Below, piece by piece: positions 24,617 through 38,343 of a DNA stretch of 64,000 bases. Numbering within the stretch: the first letter of the stretch is position 1; every line of letters begins with the position of its first letter. Made by a program: the position numbers and the translations under genes. The DNA is from Rotaria socialis. Its lineage: Eukaryota; Rotifera; Eurotatoria; Philodinida; Philodinidae. The notes beneath the pieces are model-generated. The model did not search any database. It had not been told where the DNA came from and saw nothing but the letters and a program-made list of their open reading frames with translations. The stretch is taken from the NCBI GenBank assembly GCA_905331475.1, contig CAJNYU010001446.1, positions 67,554-131,553 of the forward strand, written 5' to 3'.

Positions 24617-25020
24617 AATAAAAATCTGAAAACAAGAAAATTTTTTTTTCCAATTAATAATAATTTATCTTGTAACAAACTTCAAACATTAATAAAATCG
24701 AACTTTGGTTTAACTAACACTATGTATTTTTCTTATTAATGAAATTTTATGATTACAAAATGTCTCAATATGATATTTACTACTAACTAGAAGATTCGTC
24801 TAATGTATTGTGATAACTACATTTAAAATACGAGAAGAAGTGAAAGTTTAGAACACAAATTCAGCAATAATCAGACAATGGGTCGATTAAAAATTGAACG
24901 ACATTCGATGTTTGGCTTCTTTTTTTTTGTAAAAAGAACGAAAATGCGCGACTAGCTGATAATGAAATGTTGAGAATAATTATCGAAGATTAGGAGGAAA
25001 AAAAGTTCATTGATTTTGCT
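24617..25020. other. Intergenic DcpS-CDIPT
   Basis: 404 bp between two tandem minus-strand genes. It holds the DcpS 5' region with an acceptor-like site at 24626-24627 and the CDIPT 3' UTR. No exon is seen. Confidence 0.5.
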
Positions 25021-26194
25021 CTATTTTTGTCTTGCTCGTTCAGCTTCATCAATTGCAGCCATGTCAAGCGCAGCTGTATACAAATGAATCAAACTAATTA
25101 TTTGCTTTAATACCATAATAGGAGTTACAGCATAGAGAATAATGCGCCAAAGACCTATCGTATAGGCACCATATGTAATTACTATAAATCAAGATATAAT
25201 TAACATATTTCAATAGTCGATTTTTTGGTTCTACCTTCAAGACCTTCGCCAAAATGAAGTAAATAAACCATTGAAAACCAAAGTTCATTGCCAGCACACA
25301 TTGTAAAAAGAACTTTCTAAATAATAACACTATTAGAACCTTCGAATATAATATTCTCGAAGTCAATTGTGCGTCTCTAAATTTGCGATTTAGAATAAGA
25401 ATTGACATACACCTGAAAATTCTACTTGAGTTCCTTCATTGGTACCAATAAATTCTCAAGTTTTGAAAGGACTTTTGATAGACATAACACGAAATTTGTT
25501 TTCATTATATCGAGAATGTGATCTTTTAAGATGATAAAACAGTTTTTCACGTACTCGTGATGTATAATAAAGGCGAAGAACAGGATTGCCTGAAAGATCT
25601 ATTTTTTTATGACTTTCGGAACCTTTGACTGTTGCTCTAGAAGAAGAAAAATATATAAAATCGAACGAAAATCTTTGTTTTAGTTACGCATGTAAATGAA
25701 GCCAATGGCTAGCAACATCAATAGCTGCCCATAGTTGAAAGAAAAGTGCCCATGATGGATAGAACATTGCCAAGACAAAGCATAAACACATAGTTGAACA
25801 TCGATCAATGAGCATATCAAACATAGCGCCGAATTTTGTACCTAAATGCAAAAATTAATTTGCCATTTTTTTGTGTATCATTAAACTACTTTGACCAAGC
25901 GCTCGAGCAGCATGTCCATCGAGTGCATCTAACAGTTCGCTTGTTAAATAACATAGAACTGTAGTTATTGGATGCGTTGGCATAAAATAAAATGAAGCAA
26001 TTGAAAGAAAAATTCGTACATAACCTTAAGACAATATTCAAGTTCATTTAAAATATTAAATAAATTCAGTTTTTCTCACCAATTATATTGGGTATAAATA
26101 AAAATATATTATCTGTCTGAAGCAATGTTTCCAATGAATTAATCTTTTGAGATTCTCGAGTCATTTTTTTACTTGTCGATGAACTACTTGCCAT
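25021..26194 (-). CDS. CDIPT: CDP-diacylglycerol-inositol 3-phosphatidyltransferase (PI synthase)
   Basis: Six exons: 26194-26080, 26024-25890, 25841-25688, 25636-25555, 25316-25235, 25181-25021; 242 aa (human 213). The CDP-alcohol phosphotransferase signature D74-G-x2-A-R-x8-G88-x3-D92-x3-D96 is intact. The family-specific stretches DVASHWLHLHA, GSESHKKIDLSGNPVLR and YYTSRKVLF with CAGNELW are also present. The enzyme joins inositol to CDP-diacylglycerol in the ER and makes all phosphatidylinositol. Several hydrophobic helices are evident. The N-terminus has a longer Ser-rich leader than human. An acceptor-like TTACAG ends 9 nt upstream of the ATG. Confidence 0.96.
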
Positions 26195-26203
26195 GGTGTT
26201 TTG

Positions 26204-27281
26204 CTGTAATGAATCTGAAGAACAAAAAAAAATGATTTTGATTTCAAATTGAAGATAAGTAAATGTTTAGCAAAAGCTACGAGAATTACTACGAAAAACT
26301 AACTATTATTTTCTTCTATTAATTGCACGTACTGTTAATCAGTAACATTTAATTAAATACTAATAATGGTATTTGTTAAATGAATTCTTTAATTAGATTA
26401 AATCAATGAAAAAAATTAAGAATTGTTTGACAACTAGTATTTATACTGAATATATTTTATGTAAATATTAAACTAATGAAACAAAGTAAGCTTCTTTTTT
26501 TTTAAATTAGGATTTATTTTCCTTTATATAAACGTACATTCAGCCATATATTAAGTGAGTCAAAAAGAAAATCTCATATTGTTTGAAAATTATTTTAATT
26601 AATTCATGATGTAACAACAATATCTTCGTATGTTAAGTATTCGCGATAAAAAATAAAATATGAACAAGTAAAATACAACATTACTCTTCTTCCAATGACT
26701 GATAGTGGTCATACCTTCAAGCAACACTCGAAGAGTTCACTAACAATCTGATTGTTGTCATAGAAATGAATATATATAAATATATTACATAATCTAGAGA
26801 ATGCATAATTTGAATGAAGTGTGTCCTTTTTAGTCTATTTTTTTATTTTGTTTCATCGTCGTGTTTAAAAATGAGACAACAAAATATGCAACCAGCCAAG
26901 AAGAAAAGCAAAACAAATTATCATTTTTTTTCTTGTTATACAGCAAAAAAACAAATAGAGTGGCAGCGAAAACAAACCGAAACATCAAATCAAAAAAGAA
27001 ACACTATGACCTATCTGTATTTTTCAAAATGAAATTTTCATGGTTTTTGTTTTAAATTTTTTCAAAATAACACAATGACATAACAACGGAAAAAAAAAGA
27101 AAAAAAAAACTATCGATTGAATAGAAATGAACATATACATATATCTAGCTAAAAGCATCAGATACGAATGAATACAGACATCAATAAACAAAAGACACAA
27201 ATAAAAGGTCATAGAATTGACCGTCACAATAATGTAATATGCAACAACGATAAAGAAAACTTAAACATATACAGATAATTT
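26204..27281. other. Intergenic CDIPT to next minus-strand gene
   Basis: Very AT-rich with many poly-A and poly-T runs. No exon found; short open frames here are composed of Lys, Asn and Phe only. Confidence 0.5.
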
Positions 27282-28525
27282 TCATTTCCGAGGTCGTAAT
27301 TTTCGTACGTATTCTTCACTGGGTGCTTCAGGTGTTTTCTTCGGTGAGCTTGTTCGTGCTTTTTTTGCAGGTTTTCTACCTTCGTCATCATCATCATCAT
27401 CGGCGTCGTCATCATCGGTTGTTGGTATTATGGAACTTTTTCCTCTTGCTTTTTTAGCTACATGTGATGTTGATGATGATGCTCCACGTTTCTTACGGCC
27501 TACTGGTGATGCTTTCTTTGCTTTTCCAACAGTTATATCGTCATCGTCATCACCATCGGATGGAATTACGTCTTGATCATTACCATCATCTGCAATGCTA
27601 CTGCCTAAGAAAAAAAATTATATATATATATATAAATTCAAATAGTAAACGTTTTTATATATTTACCGGATGTTGAGCTTGTTTGATTACTAGCTGTTAT
27701 GGCATCTTTAGCAATAGTAGCTGCTTGTCGTTTTGTACGCTTCGACACTTCAGTTTGATTCGTTGTTGTTGTTATTGTCGTAGTTGGCACACTGGCATCA
27801 TCACTTGCTTGATTTTCTTCAACATTTGTTGAAGACGATGAAGCCATTTTTCTGCCACGTGACGACTGTCGTGTTGCTGTTGGTGTTGTTGATACGGGAG
27901 ATGCTTTTGCTTTGCCACGAAGAAACTATTTTAGATATAAAATTAATCAAAAATACTGATATAAAAAATGTTGCTTTTCTCTCATTACTTTGCTTTTGGG
28001 TGCTGTAGTTTCAGGTTCAGTTGGGTTAGGTGCCTCTGTAACATTATCATTTGTTATTTCAACAGTAGGAACAGAAGGTGTTGCATCAACAGTAGCTGAC
28101 GGTGCAGATGATGAAACTTCATTATTAACTTCTACTGGTGTTGACGATACTGGTTCAGGCTCAGTTGGTACAACAGATGTTTCAGCTTCTGCCGGTTTTT
28201 CGGTTGCTGCTGGTTCTTCATTTTTTTCAACTTCGTTGTTTGTTTCAACCGTTGGTTTTTCACTTTGGCCATTGGCAAGTACAGCTGTTGAATCGACAGC
28301 ATCAGTTTTTTCCGTAACAGTCTCTATTGTGCTATTTTCATTTGATGTTACTTTATTATCTTTTGTATCGTTTTCTCCATTAGAAACTGGTTCTGAAGAT
28401 GGAGTTATTTTGTCCGCATCACTATTATCATTATTCGTAGACGATTGATTTTTTGTTTGATTAACTAATCCACTACCAAATACAGGTTCTGTTGTTGATG
28501 GTGTAAATTCGTCGATAGATTGCAT
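27282..28525 (-). CDS. Charged low-complexity protein, probably nuclear
   Basis: Three exons on the minus strand, 28525-27989, 27925-27667 and 27604-27282, give 372 aa in frame. Residues 1-179 are Thr/Glu/Pro/Asn-rich and acidic. The middle is Ser/Thr-rich with basic patches (RQSSRGRKM, VSKRTKRQ). The end alternates Asp runs with basic clusters (AKKARGK, GRKPAKKARTSSPKK), then YVRKLRPRK. These patches look like nuclear localisation signals and AT-hook-like or chromatin-binding segments, but no folded domain is visible. Function unknown. An acceptor-like TATTAG lies 17 nt before the chosen ATG, and the frame stays open up to it, so an upstream coding exon is possible. Confidence 0.7.
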
Positions 28526-28542
28526 TTTCTGTTTCTTTTTAT

Positions 28543-31320
28543 CTAATAGGAAGAAATCTAGAATCGAAAGAAAAAGAAATCACTATTCTTTGTGCACATT
28601 AAAATGTTTTGTAGTTAATAATTAGCGTTTTTTCGATGTTTGATATGTTATTTCGAAATATCTTTTTTTGTTCGCTAGGAATAATTCTATGAATGAAAAA
28701 AAAAAGAACGATGAAAAGATTGTGAAAGTTTTTTGCATCTTGTTTGCTTTTTAAGAGCACCCGCGCTCATGCTTCGTCTTAATCAATTCCTTCTTATCTT
28801 TGTTCAATTTAAAGTGCATAAGCATGTAAATGAATTAATTTAACAGTAGTAAAAAAAGAAAGTAGCGCGGAATCGTACGCGAAAATGGTATGTAGTTTTT
28901 GTGAAAATAAATGAAAAAAGTTCATGCACACAGATAAACTAAATCGGAATATTGCTAAGAGTCAACAAAATAATTAAAAAAATTTCGTCTAATGTCAAAG
29001 ACATTTTGAAAGAATAAAAAAAAATGGCGACCATCGCTACTACACGGTCATTGTTATTTATATATAGTTCTTCCATTAAATGAGTCATATACGCTATTCT
29101 TTCTTTTCCTTTCTTTTTTTTCATTAATCCATCTGCCTCATTTTATTTATATCATGGAGGAGGGTATATTCTTCTTTCTTCCTCCTCCAACTAAAACGCA
29201 TATATGTATGAATGAGAACGGGAAAAAGCCTCGTTGGTGTATAGTATTCGAATCAAAAACCAATATGTGGCGCTAGCTGATGGCGATACAAATGAACTGC
29301 CGGCAATATCAATAACAAAATCTGCGACAGTATGGTTTCTAAGAATTTGAAAATGAAAGGTAGCTTCCTTTTTCTTATTATATGCTAGAATTTCTTTTTC
29401 AATACATCCAGTAAATGATTTTAGTTTCGAAAAATTCATAAGATAGTTTATGTTTTAATACAATGTTGCAATCCTTTTCAGAATATTCGTTCGTTTTTAT
29501 TCATACATAAGTACGGTCATCATCAAATCTAAGCAGTCTGAAGGCACTTGGCCTCCGATTGCACTTGTTTAAAAATATAGGAATCCTTAGAGGATCAAGG
29601 TTGTCAAAAATATAGGATTTTCGATAAAAAATGACAAAAATATAGGATGTTTTATACATAGTTTCTGTTGAATTGTTTTGCTGTTTTTTAACTGTCCTGC
29701 TCGAAAATCGTTTTAATGAAGCTGTTATAAACAGTTCGACTGTAGTCAAGATCCTTATGTAATTTTTTCTGCGGAAATAAGTCGCTAATTCGAGGATCAT
29801 TATCATTATAAAAGTTTTTCACAAATCGATAAATAACAGTAAAGTAGATCATAAGCTTTGAAAAAACAAATACATGAAAAAGACAAATACTATTCTCATA
29901 AATTAAAGGAGAGGTTTCAGATTACGGACATGACTTCCCAAAAAATTTCAACCTAATTTTATTGTCCTGATAATCAGCATTTATTGCTTATTATTTTCGA
30001 CAAGTTTATTTTGTACTTTATCATAAATCAATTTTTTCTGGTAATAAATAAGTGTAAATGAAAATGCATATACACAGGATGGTGTAAAATTTCACGAGCT
30101 TTCAGAAGATGTCGTTCCTTTTAAAAAAAGATGTTCTTTTGGTAACAGTATCTTCAAAATACAGAGCGAAACTTATTTTTTCCAGGGGTATATATATATA
30201 CAGCTTTTATATCTAACTAAAACCTCACTAAAAACCCGAAACTAGTACATGATCATTTTGTGAATGTTTTTTTCTTTGAGCTATTTTGTATTTTGTACTT
30301 AGTATTAAACAATTTCTCAATCAGCCCACTAAATAGGCGAAAGGAAAAATACTATTAAAATAAATGTCACTATAATACAAGACTTTGTCCAAAACACATG
30401 ATTATACACATTAAAAGTTTTTTTTTTGTCTAAAGGCAATAGCAAAATTAAGAGATTTTTGGAAATTTTCTACTTTCTTCGATAAAATATAGGAAAAATA
30501 GGAATTTTCATTAAAATATAGGACAAAAATAGGACGTTTTTGAGAATAGAGGAAATATAGGTCGAATCGCCGCCCAGGAAGGCACAGATGCCTGTGAATA
30601 AGGATTGACGTCTAGTTATATACACTCATTACAAGTCGATTGTTCAGATTGTCTGTAAATCGATGAACCATTACATTGATACTTACCTTAATTCACTGTA
30701 ATCAGTTGTATCGGCTTTTGGACTATCTTCCCTGATAATTGTCTGATTTTTAAAAGTATGAATTACGGGAGCATTTTTCAAAGGTTTCAGATACATTCAT
30801 ATTGTCTTGAATAGAAGAAACGAAACTTCGTAAAACAACAACTGTTGATAGATTTAAGTAGACTGTAATACGACGAATGAATAAAAAATGCTCATGATAT
30901 ATTGTAATTACTATGTTAGTGCTTATGCAAATGATAGACATTAAAGCAATATATGTTTGAATGAAAATAATTTTAGATGTGAAGATTGTTATTTCGATAT
31001 GATTATATTTGATAAATCATGATCAGATGAAACATATACTATCTTAGACAATGCATTGAGACGTAACTAGAGAGACGCGTGCAAAGCACAATACATCTCC
31101 TCCCAGCTATTGAATATCTACTTGGGTATGTTAGATTCTTACACACCCACTTCGTTTAGTGATACATGATGTGACTGACAGTGCATAGCATTTTCGAGTA
31201 ATATTAATAAACATGAATTTTTTTTTTATTCTTACAAAATGTATTCAAGAAACATGCAAAGGAATATTTATGAAAGAAAATCAATTTTTAAAAGACATAA
31301 TATAAATAAGAACATTCTCA
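28543..31320. other. Non-coding stretch with ATATAGGA-rich segments
   Basis: About 2.8 kb without a recognised exon. AAATATAGGA-type words are clustered at 29570-29650 and again at 30480-30565, in the same orientation and about 0.9 kb apart. Confidence 0.5.
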
Positions 31321-33608
31321 CTACATAATTGAACAACGTTGAGGTTTTTTAGTGAATTGATTTTCATGTTTATGTTTACGTTTAAATAAAAGTGAAAAAT
31401 CGTCTACAAGCGATGATGAAATTACTGTTTGTTTTGTTCCAAAATCAGAATATAAATCATCTGTTAAAATAGTGTGATCATCAAGATGAGCTTGAAGAGC
31501 ATCTTCATGGTTTTTATCGATGGTCGATAATGGTAGACATACATCAATATCTGATGTATAAATATTTTCTTTAGTAGCTGTTGGTACATGTTCATTTTGA
31601 TTATTAACAAAAGGTTTTGGTTGGAAAGTGCTTGGCATTTGATTTGTTAAACCATATTGAGGCCAATTAAATGATGGCACAAAATGTGACGGTGGGTTTT
31701 CAGGCATACTTCTCAGTGTTGATTTATTGATACCCAACTTGCGCATTGGTTGAAATTGGCATATTTTAGGTGTAGGTTTTTCTTCAGATTTTTTTATTGG
31801 TATCGCATATTCGTGTATAGCTTGTTCTGTTTTTATCTCTGGTCTAGGTATTGGACTACTTCGTGGAACGGGAATGCACGATAATGGATTTGCATCATGA
31901 TCATGAGTTGGTGATTTTTCTTTGAATGATAGTTGCTACATGAAGTGTTCAAATTAATGAAAGTAAGAAGAAAAAGAAACAAGAATACATACAGGTCTCG
32001 TCGATTTATCCACTGGACGTAATTGAACTTGACGTAGAAGTTCATTGAATGCTGGTGCTGGTGGAATATTTGGTGAAGGTTTTTCCAAGGTTTTTTTTCG
32101 TTTACATATTGATGATGGTGTTACATAGGTTAATTCTTGATCTGGATCACGTGCACGTAATTTATTGAATTCACGATCTAATTCTTCTGTTAGACTGGAT
32201 TTTTTTGGTTTATTTGTTCGTGCTGATGTTTGAGTATATATTGTCATGGGTGGTTCAGGTGATGATACAGGTATTGGAATTGATGTTGATGTTGTTGTTG
32301 GAATAGAAATATTTAATTTTTTTGCATCTTTGTTTTTAATTGTTTTTATTAGTTCACGAATTTCTGAACGTTCAACAGATGTAAAACTCGATTGACTACG
32401 ACTACGTGATCTTCTTGATGAACAAAGTGTAGAATCTGAACAGAAACTATCAAGACTTAGATTTCGACCCCGAGAACTAAATCAAAGAAGATTAGAGAGA
32501 AAAAACTTGCAAAGAAAGAATCAATTACGTTAATGATGTATTTTGACTGGGTGATCGCCGAAGTCGCCGAAAATCTTCCATAGCAGCAGTGATTAATGGA
32601 TCACTACGTAGTGAACCATTTAAACGTTGTTGTAACGGCGAGTGTCTAGGATCGGAAGACGACGACGACGATGATGATGATAATAACGATGCAGTATCGA
32701 TATCCGTACGATGTTGTTCTAAACATGGAGCTATTTTCTTAAGCATTGAGTTTTACTTTTGGCTTACTATTTTTGTTAATATTTCGATTTTTGATTGAAT
32801 TGTTTTCTTGCGATGTTTTTCGACGTTTACTTGAATTCGATATACTGCCTTTCATTGATAGACGATCATTATTAATGCTGTTAGTCTTTTTATTTTTCTG
32901 ATTATTATCTAGTGGCATTTCATCTAATGTTGATATGCGAACAATGCCACATTCAGGTACGACCATAGGTCGTTTTTTACGTTTACTAAATGATGGATTT
33001 CGTCTTGGTAAAGATGATACTTGATTTGGCGGCTGTTTTATTATCTTTTTATGTGGCGAATGTTTTCGACGACGTTTTGGTGTTAGATGCGCTTCATTTG
33101 CATAAGCAACACTTAAATTGGATCTACGAGAATGATTCATCGTGTGCCACGAATTGACTTTGGATAAACGAGTCGAATTAATTTGAGACATATGTTCAAT
33201 ATCAGAAAAAGATTTTGTTTTCGATGGTCGATATTCATGAGTATGAAGTACATCATCATTTGCATAAGTACGATGATGTTGCTGCCTTTTTGGAGCATCC
33301 AGTGATCGATATATAGCATTTCGATTAGGATAACTAGCTGAATGTTTTAAATGTTGATAGCGTCTATTAGAATATGATGGAAATGGAGATGTTATTGTTG
33401 GCTGTAGATTTTGCTGTTGAGGAAGGGTCAATTGTGATAATGGTCGAGAAATAGGATATGGCGCAATCAATCGCCCGAAGCGAGAAGTAGCAGGTAGACG
33501 AAATGGAACTGTGGGCCATGGCATAGATAAAGGTAGACGTGGTCTACTCATATATAATGGATACGACGGTCGCTGTTGCATCATTAAATTCATGGTGACT
33601 ACTCTCAT
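31321..33608 (-). CDS. Basic, disordered protein with C-terminal CaaX box
   Basis: Four exons (33608-32768, 32718-32529, 32476-31993, 31935-31321) give 709 aa with frame closing at all three junctions. The first intron is only 49 bp. The N-terminal part is Pro/Arg-rich, then strongly basic (HLTPKRRRKHSPHKK, SFSKRKKRPMVVP). The middle has Ser runs, then the most orderly segment, LTEELDREFNKLRARDPDQE, followed by FNELLRQVQLRPVD, which faintly resembles a WH2 actin-binding helix. The protein ends PQRCSIM, a CaaX box whose terminal Met predicts farnesylation, behind a Lys/His-rich stretch. This suggests membrane attachment. I do not recognise the family. Confidence 0.8.
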
Positions 33609-33711
33609 TAAGTAGAGAAAAAGATCTTAACTTTTTTGGTCATTTTCAAAGTGAAGATTTTTTTACGTTGCTCAGAGAGGAGTCAAGGTAACTTATTTGA
33701 TGTATATGCAT

Positions 33712-33752
<41 letters not shown>

Positions 33753-34136
33753 TATAATAATGGACACGGTGAACGCTCAATAATTGAAGAGAACGCATAC
33801 GTCTTTAAAGGTCATGATCATCGCTGCGCAATGCGCACCGAGCCGAAACTGTAGCGACAACGGCAACACGACACAATATTTAAAAAAAAAGCACAAATAA
33901 TACATGTATCAATACGTGGACGATGTTCAATAAAGTATGTGTGCATTTGATTGTAACAAGATTAACGAAAGATCACATATTTAACGAAAAAAAAAACTGT
34001 GCGTTTCTGTTTATTGTCATTGACATTTATAAATTTTATTATTCTCGTTTACTTTTTGAAAAAAAATCTTCGTATGTCTTATCAATATAATATCATTAAT
34101 TTAAATAACAAAACAAGAATAGTGTTTCAAAATAAT
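33609..34136. other. Intergenic, with AT microsatellite
   Basis: Contains the AC/AT dinucleotide run at about 33714-33745 and the presumed 5' region of the CaaX gene plus the chitinase 3' UTR. No exon seen. Confidence 0.6.
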
Positions 34137-37100
34137 TTACAAAAGAAGACAATCAGTTTTTGTAAGTGTACGACATTCATTAGTATGTCTACGTTCGCAT
34201 CGACACGTTGACATACTAAATGTATAATTTGCTGGACAAATAAAATCATAACGTAACAATGTTCCATGTGACGTTTGGTCGTTTGTTGTACAAAAATAAA
34301 ATATTGTACAATCGTACATATCTCGATAGAGCCCAGTTCGTCGACCGGTACAATCAAATGCTGATGTTGTACCACCTGATATGCCTAGCAATTGACCTAG
34401 ACCACTTAATGCGTTCATTGACGATTGAGCAATATAGGGTGCTCTTTTTGTTGTCGTCATCGTTGTTGTTGTTGTTGTTATAACAGGTTGTGTTACGCAA
34501 AATGTATCACCACCTGTTTGACACGAATGACCTGATGGCCAATCGCAGGTACATCCATCCATTGAAAATTCAAGACCCGGTGGACAGAAAAAGATATGGT
34601 ATCTCAATGAAGCTATATCGTCACCTTCACAAAAATAAAATATTGAACAATTTTTACGGTCACGGTGAATTCCATTACGACCCATTCGATGGCGACTGCA
34701 TATATATTCAGCATTATGAGTCAAATGTGTTATGGGTGGTGGTGGTGCCGGTGGTGTAGCTTCATGCATATGTACATCACTCGGTGTACCCGATAGAGCA
34801 CTGAGAGCATTTAACAATTTTTGTAAATTTGGAGGTAATATTGGCGATGAAAGTGATGACTGAGATTGAGATTGAACATTAAAAAAACGAACAGATGGAC
34901 CAGCAGCTGGTAGACGTGATTGAATAGCAATTGCTGGTGCACTAGTCACCGGTGTAGGCAGATTAAGCGTAGCAAAAACTTGTCGAGTAATTGGAAAAGG
35001 CTCTGTATTACAGAAAAATCCAGAAAATTCTAAACAAAAAATATAAATTAGATTTAATATTTTTCTATCCGTCGGTTACCATCATTATCAACACTCCAGA
35101 TAAATACTCCAGCTAGTTGTTCGCCTTTTGCATATTGAGCCTTTTAAGATAGATGTGTATACTCAATCAAAACAAAAACAAAAATATTCGTTCGATGAAA
35201 ATTACTTTCAATGTAGCTGAATCAATATCTTCATAACTAATCCATTGATCGCCACTAGTCATATACCAAGATTTTTCAGTATCTAACCATACTTTTTGCC
35301 AACTTCTCGAATGTTCCTTTTCGCATATCTTACAAAAAAAACAGAAGAAAACATGAAGTTAAGAAATTTCCACAGAAAACTAGATTCCAACCTCATAATA
35401 AGAAAGAAAACCTCGAGTTTTTGTATATCGACCAGGATAACCTGGACCACTGACTAGAAAAAAAATAAAATAGTTGAATCATACTAAAATTAAAATAAAC
35501 AATGAAACTAACCAGGTGCATGGAGACCTTTTTGTCTACTGGCTAACGTAAATGAACGACCATAAGCTGGAATACCAATAAGAAGTTTTTCTCTAGGCAC
35601 ACCAAGACTCAACCATAATTTAACCAGGCCATCCTATAAAAATATAGTTCGACCAAAAAGGAAGAGAAAATGTAAAATGCATATTTTGGAGATCATTCTC
35701 TTTTCTTGAAATACATCAGTACATATCCAGAACTTTTGTTCTAATATTCATTCTATTGAGAATTTTTACTTTCTATAAAACAGGAGACTTCTGATTTTAA
35801 TATATCTTTCTTTCTCATTTTCTAATTCAAGACGGATTAATCGCTGCGTAGTGTTGCTTTTGAAATTCTAAACTAGATAATTTCAGAATGACTCTTCCTG
35901 AGCGAAAGAGTTTCTATCAAATAATCATAGAAGACCAAGAAAATGATCATGTTCGATTTAATATGAGCTAATCATCGTTTATTTTTACTTACTACATTAC
36001 GAAGTGATTCGGATTCAACTTGATATACTTGCTGATATAACGGAGCAAATGCTCCCGTTTTTTCGTCCCATGGCCCTTCAAGAAATCAAATAATTACGGC
36101 ATGAGTCATATTGTTTATATTTACCATAAAAATCAAATGTCATCAGATTAAAATAATTGACTAATCTAACACAACATAGACAAATGTTTAGTTGAAATAG
36201 GAGTCATATATTTAGATATTACTTTTCAATTTTTTGAACTTCATATACTTTAAGAAGATGATCAACAAATGGTGCTGCTGTTAATGTTACTATCGCATTT
36301 GTCATCATTCGTTTTTGTTTTGAAATTTCCTAGGAAAATTTTCATCGGATATTATTAGACTTTTTATTTCATTTAATAAAATTTCTACGAACCTCAAGTA
36401 ATGCAGTTAACGCAAATTTATCTTCTGGAACTTCTTCATCAGGAAATTCAAAGGCTATATCAACTCCATCGAAACCATATGATGCCAAAAACCTAGATAT
36501 TTTTCGTAGAAACAAAAATTCTAATATCATTCGACTAGAAAACAAAAATTACCAAGAAAGACTTCGAACTAATTGTGCAGCCATTTTCGATGATTTAAGA
36601 TATCGAGTATATTGAGAACTTTTACCGCCTAGTCGAATGGATAATTTTAAATCTGGATTTGTTTTTTTCAATAGAGCAAGTTCTCGGTAATGTTCTAAAT
36701 AGATCAAATATAATTATTCATTGATATTGAGAGTAAATTTCAATTACCAATATCATCTTGTTGAACAGGTCTAATTTCTGGCTTATTATCATCAACAGTT
36801 GCATAAGCATAAATTATATGTGAACACATAAAAGGATCAATATATTCAATTTCAAATTTAGCTTCTCCCGACCGATATCGTGACCAATTAGTAATGTAGC
36901 ATACACGATGAATTTTCGGTTTATCATTTATTTGTCGAATTGGCATTCGAGAAGTTTCTGTAGTTAATTGCTCAATTTTTTCTTCATACGAATCTTGTTC
37001 GTCTCCACGGTCAAAATCAAAATTTTTTCTTTGTACAAGACTTGTTGGTGGTGTACGAAATGGAATTTTGATTGGTCGTCGTGTAGTAATATTAGTTCGT

Positions 37101-37539
37101 TTTATTTGTTTGAAACTAGACGGACGAATTGTAGTTAATCGAGGTTTTACCGCATTTGTTTGTTTGACACAAGAAGGATCAGCTAATGTATTTTTAACAC
37201 ATCTCTGTTTTTCTTCGTCAAAAATTTGTTCATTTGCACAACGTTTAATAACATATAAATAACTGAAACCACTGGAAAAAACTGCACAAGGAAAATATGT
37301 TTGGCAATCACGAAGATCTCGGCAATAAGATTGTTTTAAATCTAAATAGAATTTAATATATTTAAATAAAAGTAAATAAGCTTTGAATCATTCTCAATCT
37401 TCTTATGATAATCTTCCTACGTAATCATTATATTATCAAACGTACTTATTTTATTTGCACTAACTTCATTTGCTTGACCTACAATGATAATCAGTAGGAT
37501 CAATGTTAAATGATATACCAATGAATAATATTGACGCAT
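34137..37539 (-). CDS. GH18 chitinase-like protein with CBM14 chitin-binding domains
   Basis: Twelve exons (37539-37446, 37341-36748, 36694-36553, 36492-36393, 36329-36223, 36165-36125, 36075-35993, 35633-35513, 35453-35392, 35328-35206, 35140-35080, 35029-34137) encode 806 aa. Order: signal peptide; Cys-rich peritrophin-like region (about 38-90); basic linker; GH18 barrel (about 176-515: VCYITNWSRYR start, NLMTFDFYGPW, IPAYGRSF); Pro/Ser linker; two CBM14 domains (about 620-680 and 736-795) split by a Thr run. The catalytic signature is D285-G-V-D-I-A290-F-E292: the acid Glu is kept, but the Asp two residues before it is Ala, so chitin hydrolysis is probably weak or lost. Secreted. Likely a chitin binder or remodeller. 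It is head-to-head with a second GH18 gene. Confidence 0.93.
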
Positions 37540-38343
37540 ATTTTAATTTTTCTTTTTAAAGCTTCGCAATGGATACGAACATTCAAAGCAGCAATAACAG
37601 CGATCAATAGCAGACACGATATAATATAACTAGGGTGTCTTTGGTGTGTGTGTGTGTGTTGAAAGAAACAAAAGAATTGCTCACTAATCAAACAATTGCA
37701 TACTCCGTGCGAGACCAACATGAGATCCGCTTGTCAACAGCTTAAACTATGTATACATAAATGGTACATACCATCGACCATCAAATGTCATATACCTACA
37801 CAAACATGCGCACAATCTATTGAGAACAAGTTGAACAAAACCCTACTATTCAACTAATCTATAATTCACTATAGATATATCAAATAAATGTCCATCAATA
37901 CAAAAAAAACGAAGGAATTCGAGCTTAATCGAAAGTATTAGAAATATGAGAGAGAAACAAATGGATCATTCTATTTGAACAACGGCGATGGCCTTGCTTA
38001 TATAAATGCTGTTCATAATTGAACATTCATCCGGCAAATGTTCATCAAAGAGAAACTAGTGTACAATGTTTTTTTTATACATTGCGAAGCAAAGATAGAT
38101 ATACGTTTTTTTCTTTGTCTAAGTATTCTATTGATCCTAGTTATCATTTTCAAATGTGATTCTTCAATTTATTCAATGATGTAATCAGAAACTTGTTGAA
38201 GAAAAAAAAAGGAAAGGACAAAGAGAACGAGCAAAAAAGAAGAGAAGTAATATATCATATTTGTTTCGTCATAAAAAGTACCTGCAGATATTCATAGCAC
38301 TATAAATATAACTATCTATTTCAATTGGATATACCAGAAAAAA
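37540..38343. promoter_or_regulatory. Shared upstream region of two divergent chitinase genes
   Basis: 804 bp separate the two ATGs, the only space available for both promoters. It contains a short GT run near 37642. No exon is evident. Confidence 0.5.

Noticed and set aside
27990-28448. 152-aa Val/Ser/Gly-rich plus-strand frame
   Set aside because: It is the exact antisense of the Thr/Glu-rich exon of the minus-strand gene, which has splice sites and continues in frame across two introns.
32739-32768. Alternative 30-bp intron joining exons 1 and 2 of the CaaX protein
   Set aside because: Too short to splice; the 49-bp intron with acceptor TTTAG at 32719-32720 keeps the frame and matches the usual intron size.
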